A model generated the notes under the pieces. The model did not search any database and was not told the DNA's origin. It was given only the letters and a program-made list of their open reading frames with translations. Shown one piece after another: positions 25,453 to 33,955 of a DNA stretch of 56,362 bases. The position numbers were made by a program, and so were the translations under genes. The stretch's first letter is position 1, and each line of letters starts with the position of its first letter. The stretch is from Oscillospiraceae bacterium (GTDB taxonomy: Bacteria > Bacillota > Clostridia > Oscillospirales > Oscillospiraceae): contig JAEDIZ010000003.1 of NCBI GenBank assembly GCA_016296635.1, positions 1 through 56,362 on the forward strand. The letters are read 5' to 3'.

Positions 25453-25481
25453 ATTATAGTGCATTTGACACCCTTCGTCAA
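25453..25481 (-). promoter_or_regulatory. Predicted promoter of TIM-YjbQ unit
   Basis: On the minus strand, TTGACG (25481-25476), 17 bp and TATAAT (25458-25453), 33 bp before the TIM start codon. Confidence 0.65.
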
Positions 25482-25568
25482 CATGGTTTTCTGCATTCAA
25501 AAATAATTAGCTACTTCCATCAAAAATGAGTCGGAAATTTATTGAAAATATGGATTGCCTTTCGGAAT

Positions 25569-25585
25569 AGAAAATGTTATTTTCT
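25569..25585. promoter_or_regulatory. Candidate operator for the sugar locus
   Basis: A perfect palindrome AGAAAAT-GTT-ATTTTCT in the divergent gap between the TIM and SIS genes, 48 bp before the SIS start. The DeoR regulator encoded in the locus is the obvious candidate to bind it. Confidence 0.35.
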
Positions 25586-25632
25586 TTATAAGCGATATTA
25601 TGTGCAGAAGCACAAAATCAGGAGGTAATAAC

Positions 25633-26238
25633 ATGGTAAGTAAAGAGGCTATTCAGGCAGCCCGTGAAGCATATGACATTGAAGAGGCCTGCATCCGTGA
25701 GATGAAGGACTATTTTGATGATGAGGCTTTTGCGAAGGCAGTGGAGCTGCTTTCCGAAGCACCCAGAATCGGCACGGCAGGCTGCGGCCATTCCGGCATT
25801 ATCTGCCAGCATATGGCACATCTGATGTGCTGCATCGAGCGTCCCGCAAGATTCATTTCTCCGGCAGAAGCTGTCCACGGTGCGACCGGCTTCCTGCAGC
25901 CCGGCGATGTCATGATTTTTGCATCCCGCGGCGGCAAAACCAAGGAGCTGCTTCCCATTGTCGATATCTGCAAGGCAAAGGGCGTGAAGATCATTACCGT
26001 GACCGAGAATATGGAATCTCCGCTGGCGCAGGCCGCTGATGTTGTTTTGAAGCAGCATGTCAACCGTGAGACCGATAAGTGGAACGCACAGGGCACCACC
26101 TCTACAACTGCGCTCTGCATGATTTTCCATGCGCTGCAGGCAGCAATCATTGAGCAGACCGGCTATAAGGCAGAACAGTTTGCGCTGATCCATCCGGGCG
26201 GAGCAGTCGGCGAACGGCTGAACCACAAAGCACTCTGA
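25633..26238 (+). CDS. SIS-domain sugar-phosphate isomerase (KpsF/GutQ-like, no CBS domains)
   Basis: 201 residues from the ATG at 25633 (AGGAGGTAATAAC upstream); the frame is open from 25555. A single SIS domain: GTAGCGHSGIICQHMAH near 50, SPAEAVHG near 75, and a phosphosugar loop where the usual SNSGET is replaced by ASRGGKT. The layout matches arabinose-5-phosphate isomerase heads without the CBS pair. It probably isomerises an aldose/ketose phosphate in the pathway of the following isomerase and kinase. The altered loop argues for an unusual substrate. It is followed 22 nt later by the DeoR gene. Confidence 0.85.
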   Translation: MVSKEAIQAAREAYDIEEACIREMKDYFDDEAFAKAVELLSEAPRIGTAGCGHSGIICQHMAHLMCCIERPARFISPAEAVHGATGFLQPGDVMIFASRGGKTKELLPIVDICKAKGVKIITVTENMESPLAQAADVVLKQHVNRETDKWNAQGTTSTTALCMIFHALQAAIIEQTGYKAEQFALIHPGGAVGERLNHKAL

Positions 26239-26260
26239 GGTTGAAAGGAAGGCGCCCGCC

Positions 26261-27040
26261 ATGGCGGACAGTAAGCTCAAAATAGACATTCGAAGAACGA
26301 AAATTCTGGAATATCTGCGCCGCGACGGCAAGGTTCAGGTCTCGCAGCTGAGTCATGATCTCGGCGCGACGCCCGTTACCATCCGAAACGATCTGACAGC
26401 GCTTGAGCGTGACGGGTACCTTGTGCGTGTGCAGGGCGGTGCGCTGCGTGCCGCACGGGCATCGCAGGAGCCTGCGGGAACGGCACGCGGACAGATTGCC
26501 CGCACAGAACAGAAGCAGGCGATCGCTTCTGCCGTTTCCAGCTTGATTTCGGATGGCGACACCATCTTTATCAATTCCGGCACAACAACACAGTTCGTTG
26601 CAGCGGCGCTTCATTCACATCTGCATCTGAAGGTTGTTACGAATTCTCTGTCGGTGGCAATGGATCTCGGCGGTGTGCCGACCTTCCATGTGTTGCTGCT
26701 GGGCGGAGGCATCAATACGCAGTACGGCTTCATCAGCGGATCGGATGCGCAGGAGCAGCTCCGCCGCTATCAGGCGGACTGGGCGATTCTGTCCGTGGAC
26801 GGATGCAGCGTGGAAGGCGGATTGACAACCTATCATGCAGAGGAAGCAATCCTGAACGCGACAATGATCCAAAGAGCAAAGAAAACGATGATTGTTGCTG
26901 ACCACACGAAGATCGGGCGTACCGGATTTGCACATGTGTGCGGAATCGGGGATAGTCTGATGCTGCTGACGGATCGGCAATGTGATGAAACGCAGATCAT
27001 GGAGCTGAAGGCGAGCGGCATGGATGTCGTGGTCGCGTAG
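26261..27040 (+). CDS. DeoR/GlpR family transcriptional regulator
   Basis: 259 residues, normal for the family. The N-terminal winged HTH is RTKILEYLRRDGKVQVSQLS ... GATPVTIRNDLTALERDGYL (residues 9-50). The C-terminal DeoRC sensor includes FINSGTTTQFVA (about 103), close to SIS-type phosphosugar sites, and IVADHTKIGRTGF near 220. It is most likely a repressor released by a phosphorylated intermediate of the local pathway. It lies between the SIS gene and the isomerase-kinase pair, all co-oriented. Confidence 0.93.
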   Translation: MADSKLKIDIRRTKILEYLRRDGKVQVSQLSHDLGATPVTIRNDLTALERDGYLVRVQGGALRAARASQEPAGTARGQIARTEQKQAIASAVSSLISDGDTIFINSGTTTQFVAAALHSHLHLKVVTNSLSVAMDLGGVPTFHVLLLGGGINTQYGFISGSDAQEQLRRYQADWAILSVDGCSVEGGLTTYHAEEAILNATMIQRAKKTMIVADHTKIGRTGFAHVCGIGDSLMLLTDRQCDETQIMELKASGMDVVVA

Positions 27041-27091
27041 CTCCGAAATATCCCACCCTATGGGCATATAATAATTATGAAGGAGATTTTT

Positions 27092-28450
27092 ATGGAACAG
27101 AAGAAAATCGTTGGCTTCGTCGCTCTCGGCGAAGTGAATACCCCGATTGAAAAGCTGCAGGAAAAGCATGATCAGGCTCTGAAAGCTATTTCCTATCCCG
27201 ATTATGATGTGATCGACGGCGGCCTCGTCATCGATGATCCGGCATATGAAACCGCTGACGCAGCTATCGCTCGTCTGCAGGCCCGTCTCTTTGATGTGCT
27301 GGTTCTGTGCGTCTGCGGCTGGATCCCCACCCATGCAGTTATTCGCGTGACCGATGAGTTCCGTCATCTGCCGATGCTCCTTTGGGGCCTTTGCGGCTGG
27401 CGTGAGGACGGCAAGATCGTGACTACCGCTGAGCAGGCAGGCACCACCGCAATCCGTCCTACCATGCAGGAAATGGGCTACAACTTCAAGTATGTTTACA
27501 ACATGATCGACCAGCCCATGCCCATGGAAGAGATCCGCAGCTTCATTACCGCAGCATCCGCTGCAAAGAAACTGCGCCGCATGCGCATCGGTACTATGGG
27601 TTACCGTGATATGCTGCTCTACGGCACGCAGTTTGAAGGCTTCTCCATGCGCCGTGACATCGGCCTCGAAGTCGAGACCTATGAGATGCTCGAGATGGTG
27701 CAGGCACTGGAATCCGTGGACGAAGCAGAGATTGAAAAGGAAATGGATTATATCCGCGCCAACTGGAAGATGGACAAGGAATGCGATGAGTCCATCGCAA
27801 GAAAGGGCGTCCGTTATGCGCTGGCTATTGGCAAGAAGATCGAAGAACGCGGCTGGGATGCAGTTACGCTCAATGACGTTGACGGCATGAAGAAGCTCTG
27901 TGGCTTCCCGCCTGCAATGATCTTCATGGTTCTGGCACACCGCTACAACATTCCCACCACGCCGGAAAACGACGTCATGGGCAATGCAACGCAGCTGATC
28001 GCAAAGATGCTGACCGGTCAGATTTCCCATTACATGGAATACTATGAGTTCTTCCCGAAGAGCGTTCTGATCGGCGTTCCTGACTATGTACCCGAAGCAG
28101 TCATCGACGGCGATGTTCATATGCTGCCTACCGCATTCGGTCTGCTCTCCACGAGCCTGCTGAATGTTTCCAAGGTCAAGACCGGCCGCGTTACCTGTGT
28201 CCGTTTGCTCTTCACTGAGGGCAAGTATAAGATGCACATCTACACCGGCGAAGCAAAGACCCCGCAGCCCTGGAACGAATACGGCTGGGCACCTCCCGCA
28301 CCGCAGCTGCCGAGTCTGGAAGTCGTTTTGGATACGCCCGTGGAGGAGTTTGCACAGAAGGTAGGCTGCCAGCATGTCATCGTTACCTACGGCGACAACC
28401 GTCCCGTTTTCGAAGACTTCGCAAAGATCCTCGGCATCGAGGTCATTTAA
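27092..28450 (+). CDS. L-fucose/L-arabinose isomerase-like sugar isomerase
   Basis: 452 residues from the ATG at 27092 (GAAGGAG upstream). It belongs to the FucI/AraA-like superfamily: an N-terminal Rossmann-like half (VGFVALGEVNTP, VLCVCGWIPTHAV, LLWGLCGW) and a central part with RIGTMGYRDM and ENDVMGNATQL. The C-terminal barrel ends in HVIVTYGDNRPVF. It should convert an aldose into a ketose, using a metal. It is divergent enough that the sugar cannot be named. The adjacent FGGY kinase is the expected next step. It starts 51 nt after the regulator. Confidence 0.85.
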   Translation: MEQKKIVGFVALGEVNTPIEKLQEKHDQALKAISYPDYDVIDGGLVIDDPAYETADAAIARLQARLFDVLVLCVCGWIPTHAVIRVTDEFRHLPMLLWGLCGWREDGKIVTTAEQAGTTAIRPTMQEMGYNFKYVYNMIDQPMPMEEIRSFITAASAAKKLRRMRIGTMGYRDMLLYGTQFEGFSMRRDIGLEVETYEMLEMVQALESVDEAEIEKEMDYIRANWKMDKECDESIARKGVRYALAIGKKIEERGWDAVTLNDVDGMKKLCGFPPAMIFMVLAHRYNIPTTPENDVMGNATQLIAKMLTGQISHYMEYYEFFPKSVLIGVPDYVPEAVIDGDVHMLPTAFGLLSTSLLNVSKVKTGRVTCVRLLFTEGKYKMHIYTGEAKTPQPWNEYGWAPPAPQLPSLEVVLDTPVEEFAQKVGCQHVIVTYGDNRPVFEDFAKILGIEVI

Positions 28451-28466
28451 TCCGGAGGAAACAGCT

Positions 28467-29939
28467 ATGCAGTTTATCGGCGTAGATCTCGGTTCTACGA
28501 ATATCAAAGCGGCCTGCTATGATGAAAAATTTCATCTGCTCGACCGTGTCAGCTGGCCCGTTACCTATCTTCGTGACGGCCCCGTGGTGGAATTTGATGC
28601 GGAAGCTTATTTTGACGGTCTTGTTAAGATCCTCAATGAACTGCTTGCCTGCAAGGGCGTAGAAAAGAATACCATCAAACAGATCGTTTTCACCGGCCAG
28701 GCGGAATCGCTGATCGTTCTTGGCGAAAACGGAAAGCCGCTTATGAATGCCATGAGCTGGATGGACGAGCGTTCCGTAGACGAATGTGAAGAGCTGGCAG
28801 GGAAGTTCGATTCGAAGCTCTGCGAGGCTGTCACGGGTCAGCAGGCAGTTCTGCCCACATGGCCGGCAACCAAGATTCTTTGGCTGCAGCGTCATGCACC
28901 CGAGGTTTTCAACAACGCAAAAACCTTCATGCTTCTGAAGGATTACATTGTGTACCGGCTCACCGGCGTCAAGCAGGCGGATATGTCCATCGCAACCTTC
29001 TCATTCTACTTTGACATTTATGAGAAGAAGTACTGGCAGAAGATGCTCGATACGCTGAACATCACCACCGATCAGCTTCCCGAGCTGGTGGAACCCTGTA
29101 CCGTTGCGGGTACGCTGACGAAGCAAAGCGCATCGGCACTTGGTTTGCCGGAGAGCGTTAAGGTCAACCACGGTACGCTGGATCATTTCACCGGCATGGT
29201 CGGCACCGGCAATGTGGAGCTGGGCGGCGTCAGTCTGTCCACCGGTACCGTCATGGCACTTGCAACCATGGCAAAGAGCCCGGTGACGGATCGCAACTGC
29301 GGCATCGCCATGCACTACGGCTTCAAGCCCGATACGCATATCATGCTGCCCGTTGCGGAATCCGGCGGCGTCAGCCTCGAATGGTTCCGCAAGACCTGCA
29401 TGCCGGATGTGGACTACGGCAAGCTCAACAAGGCGCTGGCAGAGCGGACGCATCCGACGCAGATCGTATTCCTGCCGTATCTGGTCGGCACGAACTCTCC
29501 AGAGTTTGACCACCGGGCAACCGGCGTGTTCTTTGGCCTTCGTGCTGAACATGACGCCTACGATATGGCGGCGGCTGTTATGGAAGGTGTTGCAGGTCTT
29601 CTTCGCAAGAACTGCGACGGCATGAACCGGAAAGGCGCGGACATTCAGTACATCATCGCAACCGGCGGCGGTGCAAAGAGTGATGTCTGGTGTCAGATGC
29701 AGGCAGACATTACCGGTCTGCCCGTAGTAAGACCGGCAGAACTGGAAGCTTCCTGCCTCGGCGCTGCCATCATCGGTACCGTCAGCGAGGGTGTCTATGC
29801 AGACTATAAGCAGGCTTCCCAGGTCGGCGTCCGCATGGATAAGCGTTTTGAACCGCATCCCACCGCTGCTTATGAGCGCAATTTCAAGCGTTTCTGCAAG
29901 CTGTATGACGAAACCGTCAAGCTGATGGACATCGAATAA
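28467..29939 (+). CDS. FGGY family carbohydrate kinase (xylulokinase-like)
   Basis: 490 residues from the ATG at 28467 (GGAGGAAACAGCT upstream), 16 nt after the isomerase stop. The phosphate-1 loop FIGVDLGSTNIKAACYD starts the protein. SWMDERSVDECEELA and PATKILWLQRHAPEVF are xylulokinase-like. The second-half motif GGVSLSTGTVMALA and the FGGY signature region IIATGGGAKSDVWCQMQADITGLPV follow. It phosphorylates a sugar, probably the ketose made by the preceding isomerase. A strong terminator follows, closing the SIS-deoR-isomerase-kinase operon. Confidence 0.92.
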   Translation: MQFIGVDLGSTNIKAACYDEKFHLLDRVSWPVTYLRDGPVVEFDAEAYFDGLVKILNELLACKGVEKNTIKQIVFTGQAESLIVLGENGKPLMNAMSWMDERSVDECEELAGKFDSKLCEAVTGQQAVLPTWPATKILWLQRHAPEVFNNAKTFMLLKDYIVYRLTGVKQADMSIATFSFYFDIYEKKYWQKMLDTLNITTDQLPELVEPCTVAGTLTKQSASALGLPESVKVNHGTLDHFTGMVGTGNVELGGVSLSTGTVMALATMAKSPVTDRNCGIAMHYGFKPDTHIMLPVAESGGVSLEWFRKTCMPDVDYGKLNKALAERTHPTQIVFLPYLVGTNSPEFDHRATGVFFGLRAEHDAYDMAAAVMEGVAGLLRKNCDGMNRKGADIQYIIATGGGAKSDVWCQMQADITGLPVVRPAELEASCLGAAIIGTVSEGVYADYKQASQVGVRMDKRFEPHPTAAYERNFKRFCKLYDETVKLMDIE

Positions 29940-29956
29940 GCGCAGAATAGAACCAG

Positions 29957-30001
29957 AAATCCCGCTGAGAAGAAACGATAGTTCCTTTTCAGCGGGGTTT
30001 A
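29957..30001 (+). terminator. Terminator of the sugar operon
   Basis: Long stem AATCCCGCTGAGAAGAAAC / GTTCCTTTTCAGCGGGGTT with a GATA loop; a few wobble positions. Confidence 0.85.
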
Positions 30002-30039
30002 TTATGCGATAAACTGCAATTTGGCTGATAAACAGTAAG

Positions 30040-30528
30040 TCATGCAATATACTCAGCGAGCGCCTTTACTTCGCAGCCCTTGCTTTCATAGTATTTCAGC
30101 ATTTCGTCTACCTTTTTCAGATCGAAGCTTGTAACACAGTCGGAAATTACATGAACGGTATACCCAGCCTTGGTCATATTGAAACAGGTGGATTTTACGC
30201 AGGCAGTCGCATCGGCACCGCAAACGAAAAATTCATTGATTTGATGATCAGAAATAAATACGGCAAATTCTTCGCTTGTCAATGCGTTGCTTTTTGTCTT
30301 AACGAAAATATTGTCGGAGACAACGTTCAGCTCCGGCACAAGCTCCGCTCCTTTTGAATAAGGCTTGAATGTACGGGTTCCGGCAGTAATGTTGTTGTGC
30401 CTAATGTACACAATGTACATTCCGTTTTCCTTTGCTCAATTGATCGCTTTGTTGATTCCCTCAACAATTTCTTTGTAATGTTTTGTGATATCGTTCTGAA
30501 TATCGATTATAACAAGAGCTTTATTCAT
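30040..30528 (-). pseudogene. Isochorismatase-like cysteine hydrolase interrupted by TGA
   Basis: An ATG at 30528 behind CGGAGGAATATA opens a frame reading MNKALVIIDIQNDITKHYKE, the standard N-terminus of the isochorismatase/nicotinamidase family with its catalytic Asp. Codon 31 is TGA (30438-30436) in the context IN-stop-AKENG, where relatives usually have Trp. The same frame then continues to 30040 with VVSDNIFVKTKSNALTSEEF and the catalytic region FVCGADATACVKSTCFN. Restored length is 162 residues. A restart inside (ATG 30420) would lack the catalytic Asp. A single TGG-to-TGA change would explain it; neighbours use TGG for Trp and TGA as stop, so no alternative code is implied. Confidence 0.8.
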
Positions 30529-30616
30529 TATATTCCTCCGCAAAATCTATGTATTTCAAAAATCAGGGAATAAGGTCATCTGCGGCTATCCGATGCGGAA
30601 TATGAAACTGAAAATT

Positions 30617-31468
30617 TTATCTGTAAAAGGTTCCAAACTCTGCAAACAGACCCTCCAGACGCTCCAGCGCCTGCGTGGTCTGTTTTTTTCGATTCAAGGA
30701 GGTTCCCGTTATGATCGCATTGCAAAGTGCGCTGCAGGCAGCGTATGAACCCTGATAGCTGCTGGACTTTGTTTTGCAAAGAAGCGCAATGTCGGCATAG
30801 CCGAAGGCAGGACTGCTTCGCTCGTCTGTGATTGCGGCGCAGGGAATTCCTTCGCGATGCACCCATTCCAGAGCCTTGATGACATCGCCGGAATACCGCG
30901 AAAAAACAAAGCAGAGAAACAGATCTTTTTTCGTAATGCAGTTGAGCTTGTCCGTATAGTCTCCGTTGCCGGGGGTGATTGTGACAACGCGCCGATTCTG
31001 CATGCGAAGGCTCTGCGATAAAAACTCTGCCTGCATGGAAGCGCTGCGGAAACCGCAGATAAACAGCGTATCGGCCTGCTCAATCTGTGCCAGCAGTTTA
31101 TCAAAGCTTGTACGGTTATGAGGATCGTTGAGCGTCAGCTCAATATTTCCGACATCATCCTTCAGAACCTGATCCAGCAGGCTGCTGTGCCCGAGGTTTT
31201 CAATTTGTGCATTCAGTTTGGAATAGAGCGTGATCTCGGACTGCACCTGCTCGGAAAGTGACTTGCGAAAAGCAGAATAGCCTGAGAAACCGAGCCGTGT
31301 ACAGAAATGAATGACGGTTGTATCGCTGACTCCGATTTTGTCAGCGAGTGAAGTGACGGAAAGAAAGGGCACATCCTTGTAATGGGCAAGGACATAATCG
31401 GCAACTGTTCGCTGAGATGGCGGGAAGGCCTCCCGTTCGGCCCGGATCTTTTTCAGAACATCCTGCAT
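30617..31468 (-). CDS. MurR/RpiR family transcriptional regulator (second copy)
   Basis: 283 residues from the ATG at 31468 (AGGAG upstream); the frame is open to 31597. HTH_6 domain with SLADKIGVSDTTVIHFCTRLGFSGYSAF (about 42-69), then a SIS domain with LFICGFRSASMQAEFLSQSL and DLFLCFVFSRYSGDV. It has the same length as the regulator at 11.4 kb, and again stands divergently beside an ornithine-cyclodeaminase-family gene (159 bp gap). The two regulators are clearly diverged, so they probably answer to different ligands. Confidence 0.9.
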   Translation of the reverse strand: MQDVLKKIRAEREAFPPSQRTVADYVLAHYKDVPFLSVTSLADKIGVSDTTVIHFCTRLGFSGYSAFRKSLSEQVQSEITLYSKLNAQIENLGHSSLLDQVLKDDVGNIELTLNDPHNRTSFDKLLAQIEQADTLFICGFRSASMQAEFLSQSLRMQNRRVVTITPGNGDYTDKLNCITKKDLFLCFVFSRYSGDVIKALEWVHREGIPCAAITDERSSPAFGYADIALLCKTKSSSYQGSYAACSALCNAIITGTSLNRKKQTTQALERLEGLFAEFGTFYR

Positions 31469-31502
31469 GGTATGACTCCTTTTGTTTCGTTCCTGTATAG
31501 CA

Positions 31503-31517
31503 TATTCGCAGCGAATA
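31503..31517. promoter_or_regulatory. Candidate operator in the rpiR copy 2 / OCD gap
   Basis: A perfect 15-bp palindrome TATTCGC-A-GCGAATA lies between the divergent start codons, 35 bp before the regulator start. It is a plausible binding site for the adjacent RpiR protein. Confidence 0.4.
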
Positions 31518-31557
31518 AAAAAATCAAGAGAAAGAATATTTTTATTACAAATCAGAG

Positions 31558-31585
31558 TTGAAAAAAATAATTTTCGTACTATAAT
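31558..31585 (+). promoter_or_regulatory. Predicted promoter of second OCD-family gene
   Basis: TTGAAA (31558-31563), 16 bp and TATAAT (31580-31585), 42 bp before the ATG. Confidence 0.5.
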
Positions 31586-31626
31586 AAAAATGGCCAAAAA
31601 AATAAGAAAATATGGGGGATTGCTCT

Positions 31627-32685
31627 ATGGGACACGATATTCAGTTCCTGTATCTTTCGCAGGAAGATCTGATCAACGCGGGCTGCTTTGATCTGCACCT
31701 TGCTTTGCATGCATTGGAAGACGGCCTTAAAAAATTCCGTGACGGCCGCATCATGTTCCCGGACAAGATCGTGCAGATCTTCAACGAGGAAACGCAGGAT
31801 CGTATCAACTGCCTGCCGGCAACGCTGCTTGATGACAAAATCTGCGGCATGAAGTGGGTCTCCGTTTTCCCGGGAAACCCCAGAAACTTCGGCACGCAGA
31901 ACCTCAGTGCGTTGACTGTTCTTTCCAGCATTGAAAACGGTTATCCGGTTTGCGTGATGGACGGCACTATGTGCTCCAACATCCGTGTTGCTGCCATGGG
32001 CGCAACGGCTGCAAAGTATCTGGCCCGCGAGGATTCCGAGTCCATCGGTTTCATCGGCGCCGGTGAACAGGCAAAGATGCATCTGCTGGGCATGAAGGCA
32101 GTTCGTCCTGGTCTGAAGGTCTGCAAGGTTGCAGCCAAATATGCTGAAGAAGAGCAGGACTTCATCAAGTCTCTGCAGCCGCTGGTACCGGATATGACTT
32201 TCATCGCAGGCAACACCAACCTCGAATCTGCCATCCGTGACTGCGATATGATCGTGACCGCGGTTTCCTGCCAGGCACCGCTTCTGAAGGCAGACTGGAT
32301 CAAGAAGGGTGCTTTCTACAGCCACATCGGCGGTTGGGAAGATGAATACAAGGTTGTTCAGATGGCAGACAAGATCGTCTGCGACAGCTGGGAGACCGTT
32401 AAACACCGCACACAGACTGTCAGCCGCTGCTACAAGGAAGGCCTCATCACGGATTCGGACATTCACGCCAATATCACCGACATCGTCTGCGGTGATAAGC
32501 CGGGTCGTGAGAACAACGACGAGTTTATCTACTTCGATGCAGTTGGCCTTTCCTACATCGATATTTCCATCGCCAACGCCATGTTCCAGCGTGCAAAGGA
32601 AGGTGGCTTCGGTAAGATGGTTCCCATGCAGCAGAGCATGATCTTTGAAAAGGATCTTGTCGGCAAGGTCAACCTGAAGCCGTAA
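31627..32685 (+). CDS. Ornithine cyclodeaminase / mu-crystallin family protein (second copy)
   Basis: 352 residues from the ATG at 31627. FLYLSQEDLINAG at the start matches the first copy's FLFLSEEDMIKAG. The substrate-side motif is SNIRVAAMGATAAKYLAR (R-V-A-A rather than the R-T-G-A of the first copy) and the dinucleotide loop is SIGFIGAGEQAKMHLLGM. It is an NAD(P)-dependent amino/imino-acid enzyme of unknown substrate; the motif difference suggests a different one from the first copy. GKVNLKP ends the protein and a terminator follows 22 nt later, so it is a single-gene unit facing its regulator. Confidence 0.87.
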   Translation: MGHDIQFLYLSQEDLINAGCFDLHLALHALEDGLKKFRDGRIMFPDKIVQIFNEETQDRINCLPATLLDDKICGMKWVSVFPGNPRNFGTQNLSALTVLSSIENGYPVCVMDGTMCSNIRVAAMGATAAKYLAREDSESIGFIGAGEQAKMHLLGMKAVRPGLKVCKVAAKYAEEEQDFIKSLQPLVPDMTFIAGNTNLESAIRDCDMIVTAVSCQAPLLKADWIKKGAFYSHIGGWEDEYKVVQMADKIVCDSWETVKHRTQTVSRCYKEGLITDSDIHANITDIVCGDKPGRENNDEFIYFDAVGLSYIDISIANAMFQRAKEGGFGKMVPMQQSMIFEKDLVGKVNLKP

Positions 32686-32706
32686 GACATATTTCTAAAT
32701 AATTGA

Positions 32707-32741
32707 ACGCGGTGCAGACAGACAGTCTGCACCGCGTTTTG
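32707..32741. terminator. Terminator after second OCD-family gene
   Basis: ACGCGGTGCAGAC/GTCTGCACCGCGT perfect 13-bp stem with an AGACA loop, then TTTT. Confidence 0.9.
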
Positions 32742-32789
32742 CGTATCGGGTAATCGATGATTGGCGGCTTTATCCTTCACGGCAGCTGC

Positions 32790-33941
32790 TTAAATCAGTT
32801 CATCGGCAAGCGCATCGATCTGCGCTTCACTTGAGCCGTTCAGAGCGGACATGATGCTGACCGTTGTATCAGTGAAGCTGAGATTTTTGCAGCCTGCCAG
32901 CATGCCCTTCATGACCTTTGCAGCCATCGGAGCCCAGGAGCCGTTTTCCATCAGAGCAACCGTTCTGTTCTGGAACGCACGCTCGGTCAGATGGTTGATG
33001 AATTCTTTCATGAAGGGGAAAATGTCTGCGTTATAGGTGGTGGTAGCCAGCACAAGCTTTCCGTAGCGGAAAGCATCCTCTACGCACTCTGCCATATCGG
33101 AACGGGCAAGATCGTTGACGACAACCTTCGGGCAGCCTTTGGCGCGCAGTTTTTCAGCCAGCAGTTCAACAGCTTTTTTTGTGTTGCCGTAAACAGAGGT
33201 ATAGGCGATGACAATGCCTTCAGACTCGACACCATAGGAAGACCATGTGTTGTAGAGGCCAAGATAGTAGCCGAGATTTTCGGTGAGAATGGGACCGTGC
33301 AGCGGACAGATGGTCTGAATGTCCAGCGCAGCGGCTTTTTTGAGCAGCGCCTGCACCGGTGCGCCGTATTTGCCGACAATACCGATATAGTAGCGGCGTG
33401 CTTCGCATGCCCAGTCCTCGTTGGCATCCAGTGCACCGAACTTACCAAAACCGTCTGCAGAGAACAGAACCTTATCTGTGCTGTCATAGGTCACAATGAC
33501 TTCCGGCCAATGCACCATCGGTGCAGCAACAAAGTTCAGCGTATGCGTGCCTAGAGAAAGCGTATCTCCCTCACCGACAACAATTTGCCGATCGGCAAAG
33601 TCTGTGCCAAAGAAATTCTTCATCATGACGAATGCTTTGACAGAAGATACAACTGTGGCTTCCGGATAGGCGTTCATGAACTGCGCGACATTTGCAGAAT
33701 GATCGGGTTCCATATGCTGCACAACGAGATAATCCGGCTTTCTGCTCCCAAGAACATCGGAAATATTTTTAAGCCATTCCTGCGTGAAATTCTGGTCAAC
33801 CGTATCCATTACGGCGATCTTTTCGTCCATGATGACATAGGAATTGTATGCCATGCCGTTGGGAACAACATACTGTCCCTCGAAAAGATCGACCTGATGG
33901 TCATTAACGCCGACATATTTGATGTCATTGGTAATAGTCAT
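32790..33941 (-). CDS. FprA family A-type flavoprotein (flavodiiron protein)
   Basis: 383 residues. The N-terminal metallo-beta-lactamase-like diiron domain shows QHMEPDHSANV (H-x-E-x-D ligands, about 79), APMVHWPE, LFSADGFGKFG and ICPLHGP. The C-terminal flavodoxin domain starts AYTSVYGNTKKAVELLAEKL near 247 and binds FMN. Flavodiiron proteins reduce O2 to water or NO to N2O in the cytoplasm of strict anaerobes. No rubredoxin gene is adjacent, so electrons come from a partner encoded elsewhere. GGAGGATAAAAC precedes the ATG. It is 14 nt downstream of the DUF4037 gene, on the same strand. Confidence 0.95.
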   Translation of the reverse strand: MTITNDIKYVGVNDHQVDLFEGQYVVPNGMAYNSYVIMDEKIAVMDTVDQNFTQEWLKNISDVLGSRKPDYLVVQHMEPDHSANVAQFMNAYPEATVVSSVKAFVMMKNFFGTDFADRQIVVGEGDTLSLGTHTLNFVAAPMVHWPEVIVTYDSTDKVLFSADGFGKFGALDANEDWACEARRYYIGIVGKYGAPVQALLKKAAALDIQTICPLHGPILTENLGYYLGLYNTWSSYGVESEGIVIAYTSVYGNTKKAVELLAEKLRAKGCPKVVVNDLARSDMAECVEDAFRYGKLVLATTTYNADIFPFMKEFINHLTERAFQNRTVALMENGSWAPMAAKVMKGMLAGCKNLSFTDTTVSIMSALNGSSEAQIDALADELI

Positions 33942-33955
33942 GTTTTATCCTCCGG

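Noticed and set aside
26615..28507. A 630-codon frame opposite the DeoR and isomerase genes
   Set aside because: It is an antisense shadow of two well-supported genes. Cys- and His-rich without any domain pattern.
7008..30438. Possible reassignment of TGA to an amino acid, suggested by in-frame TGA at 7008 and 30436
   Set aside because: Many intact genes here end in TGA at the expected family length, TGG is the normal Trp codon, and one interruption is TAA. Point mutations are simpler.
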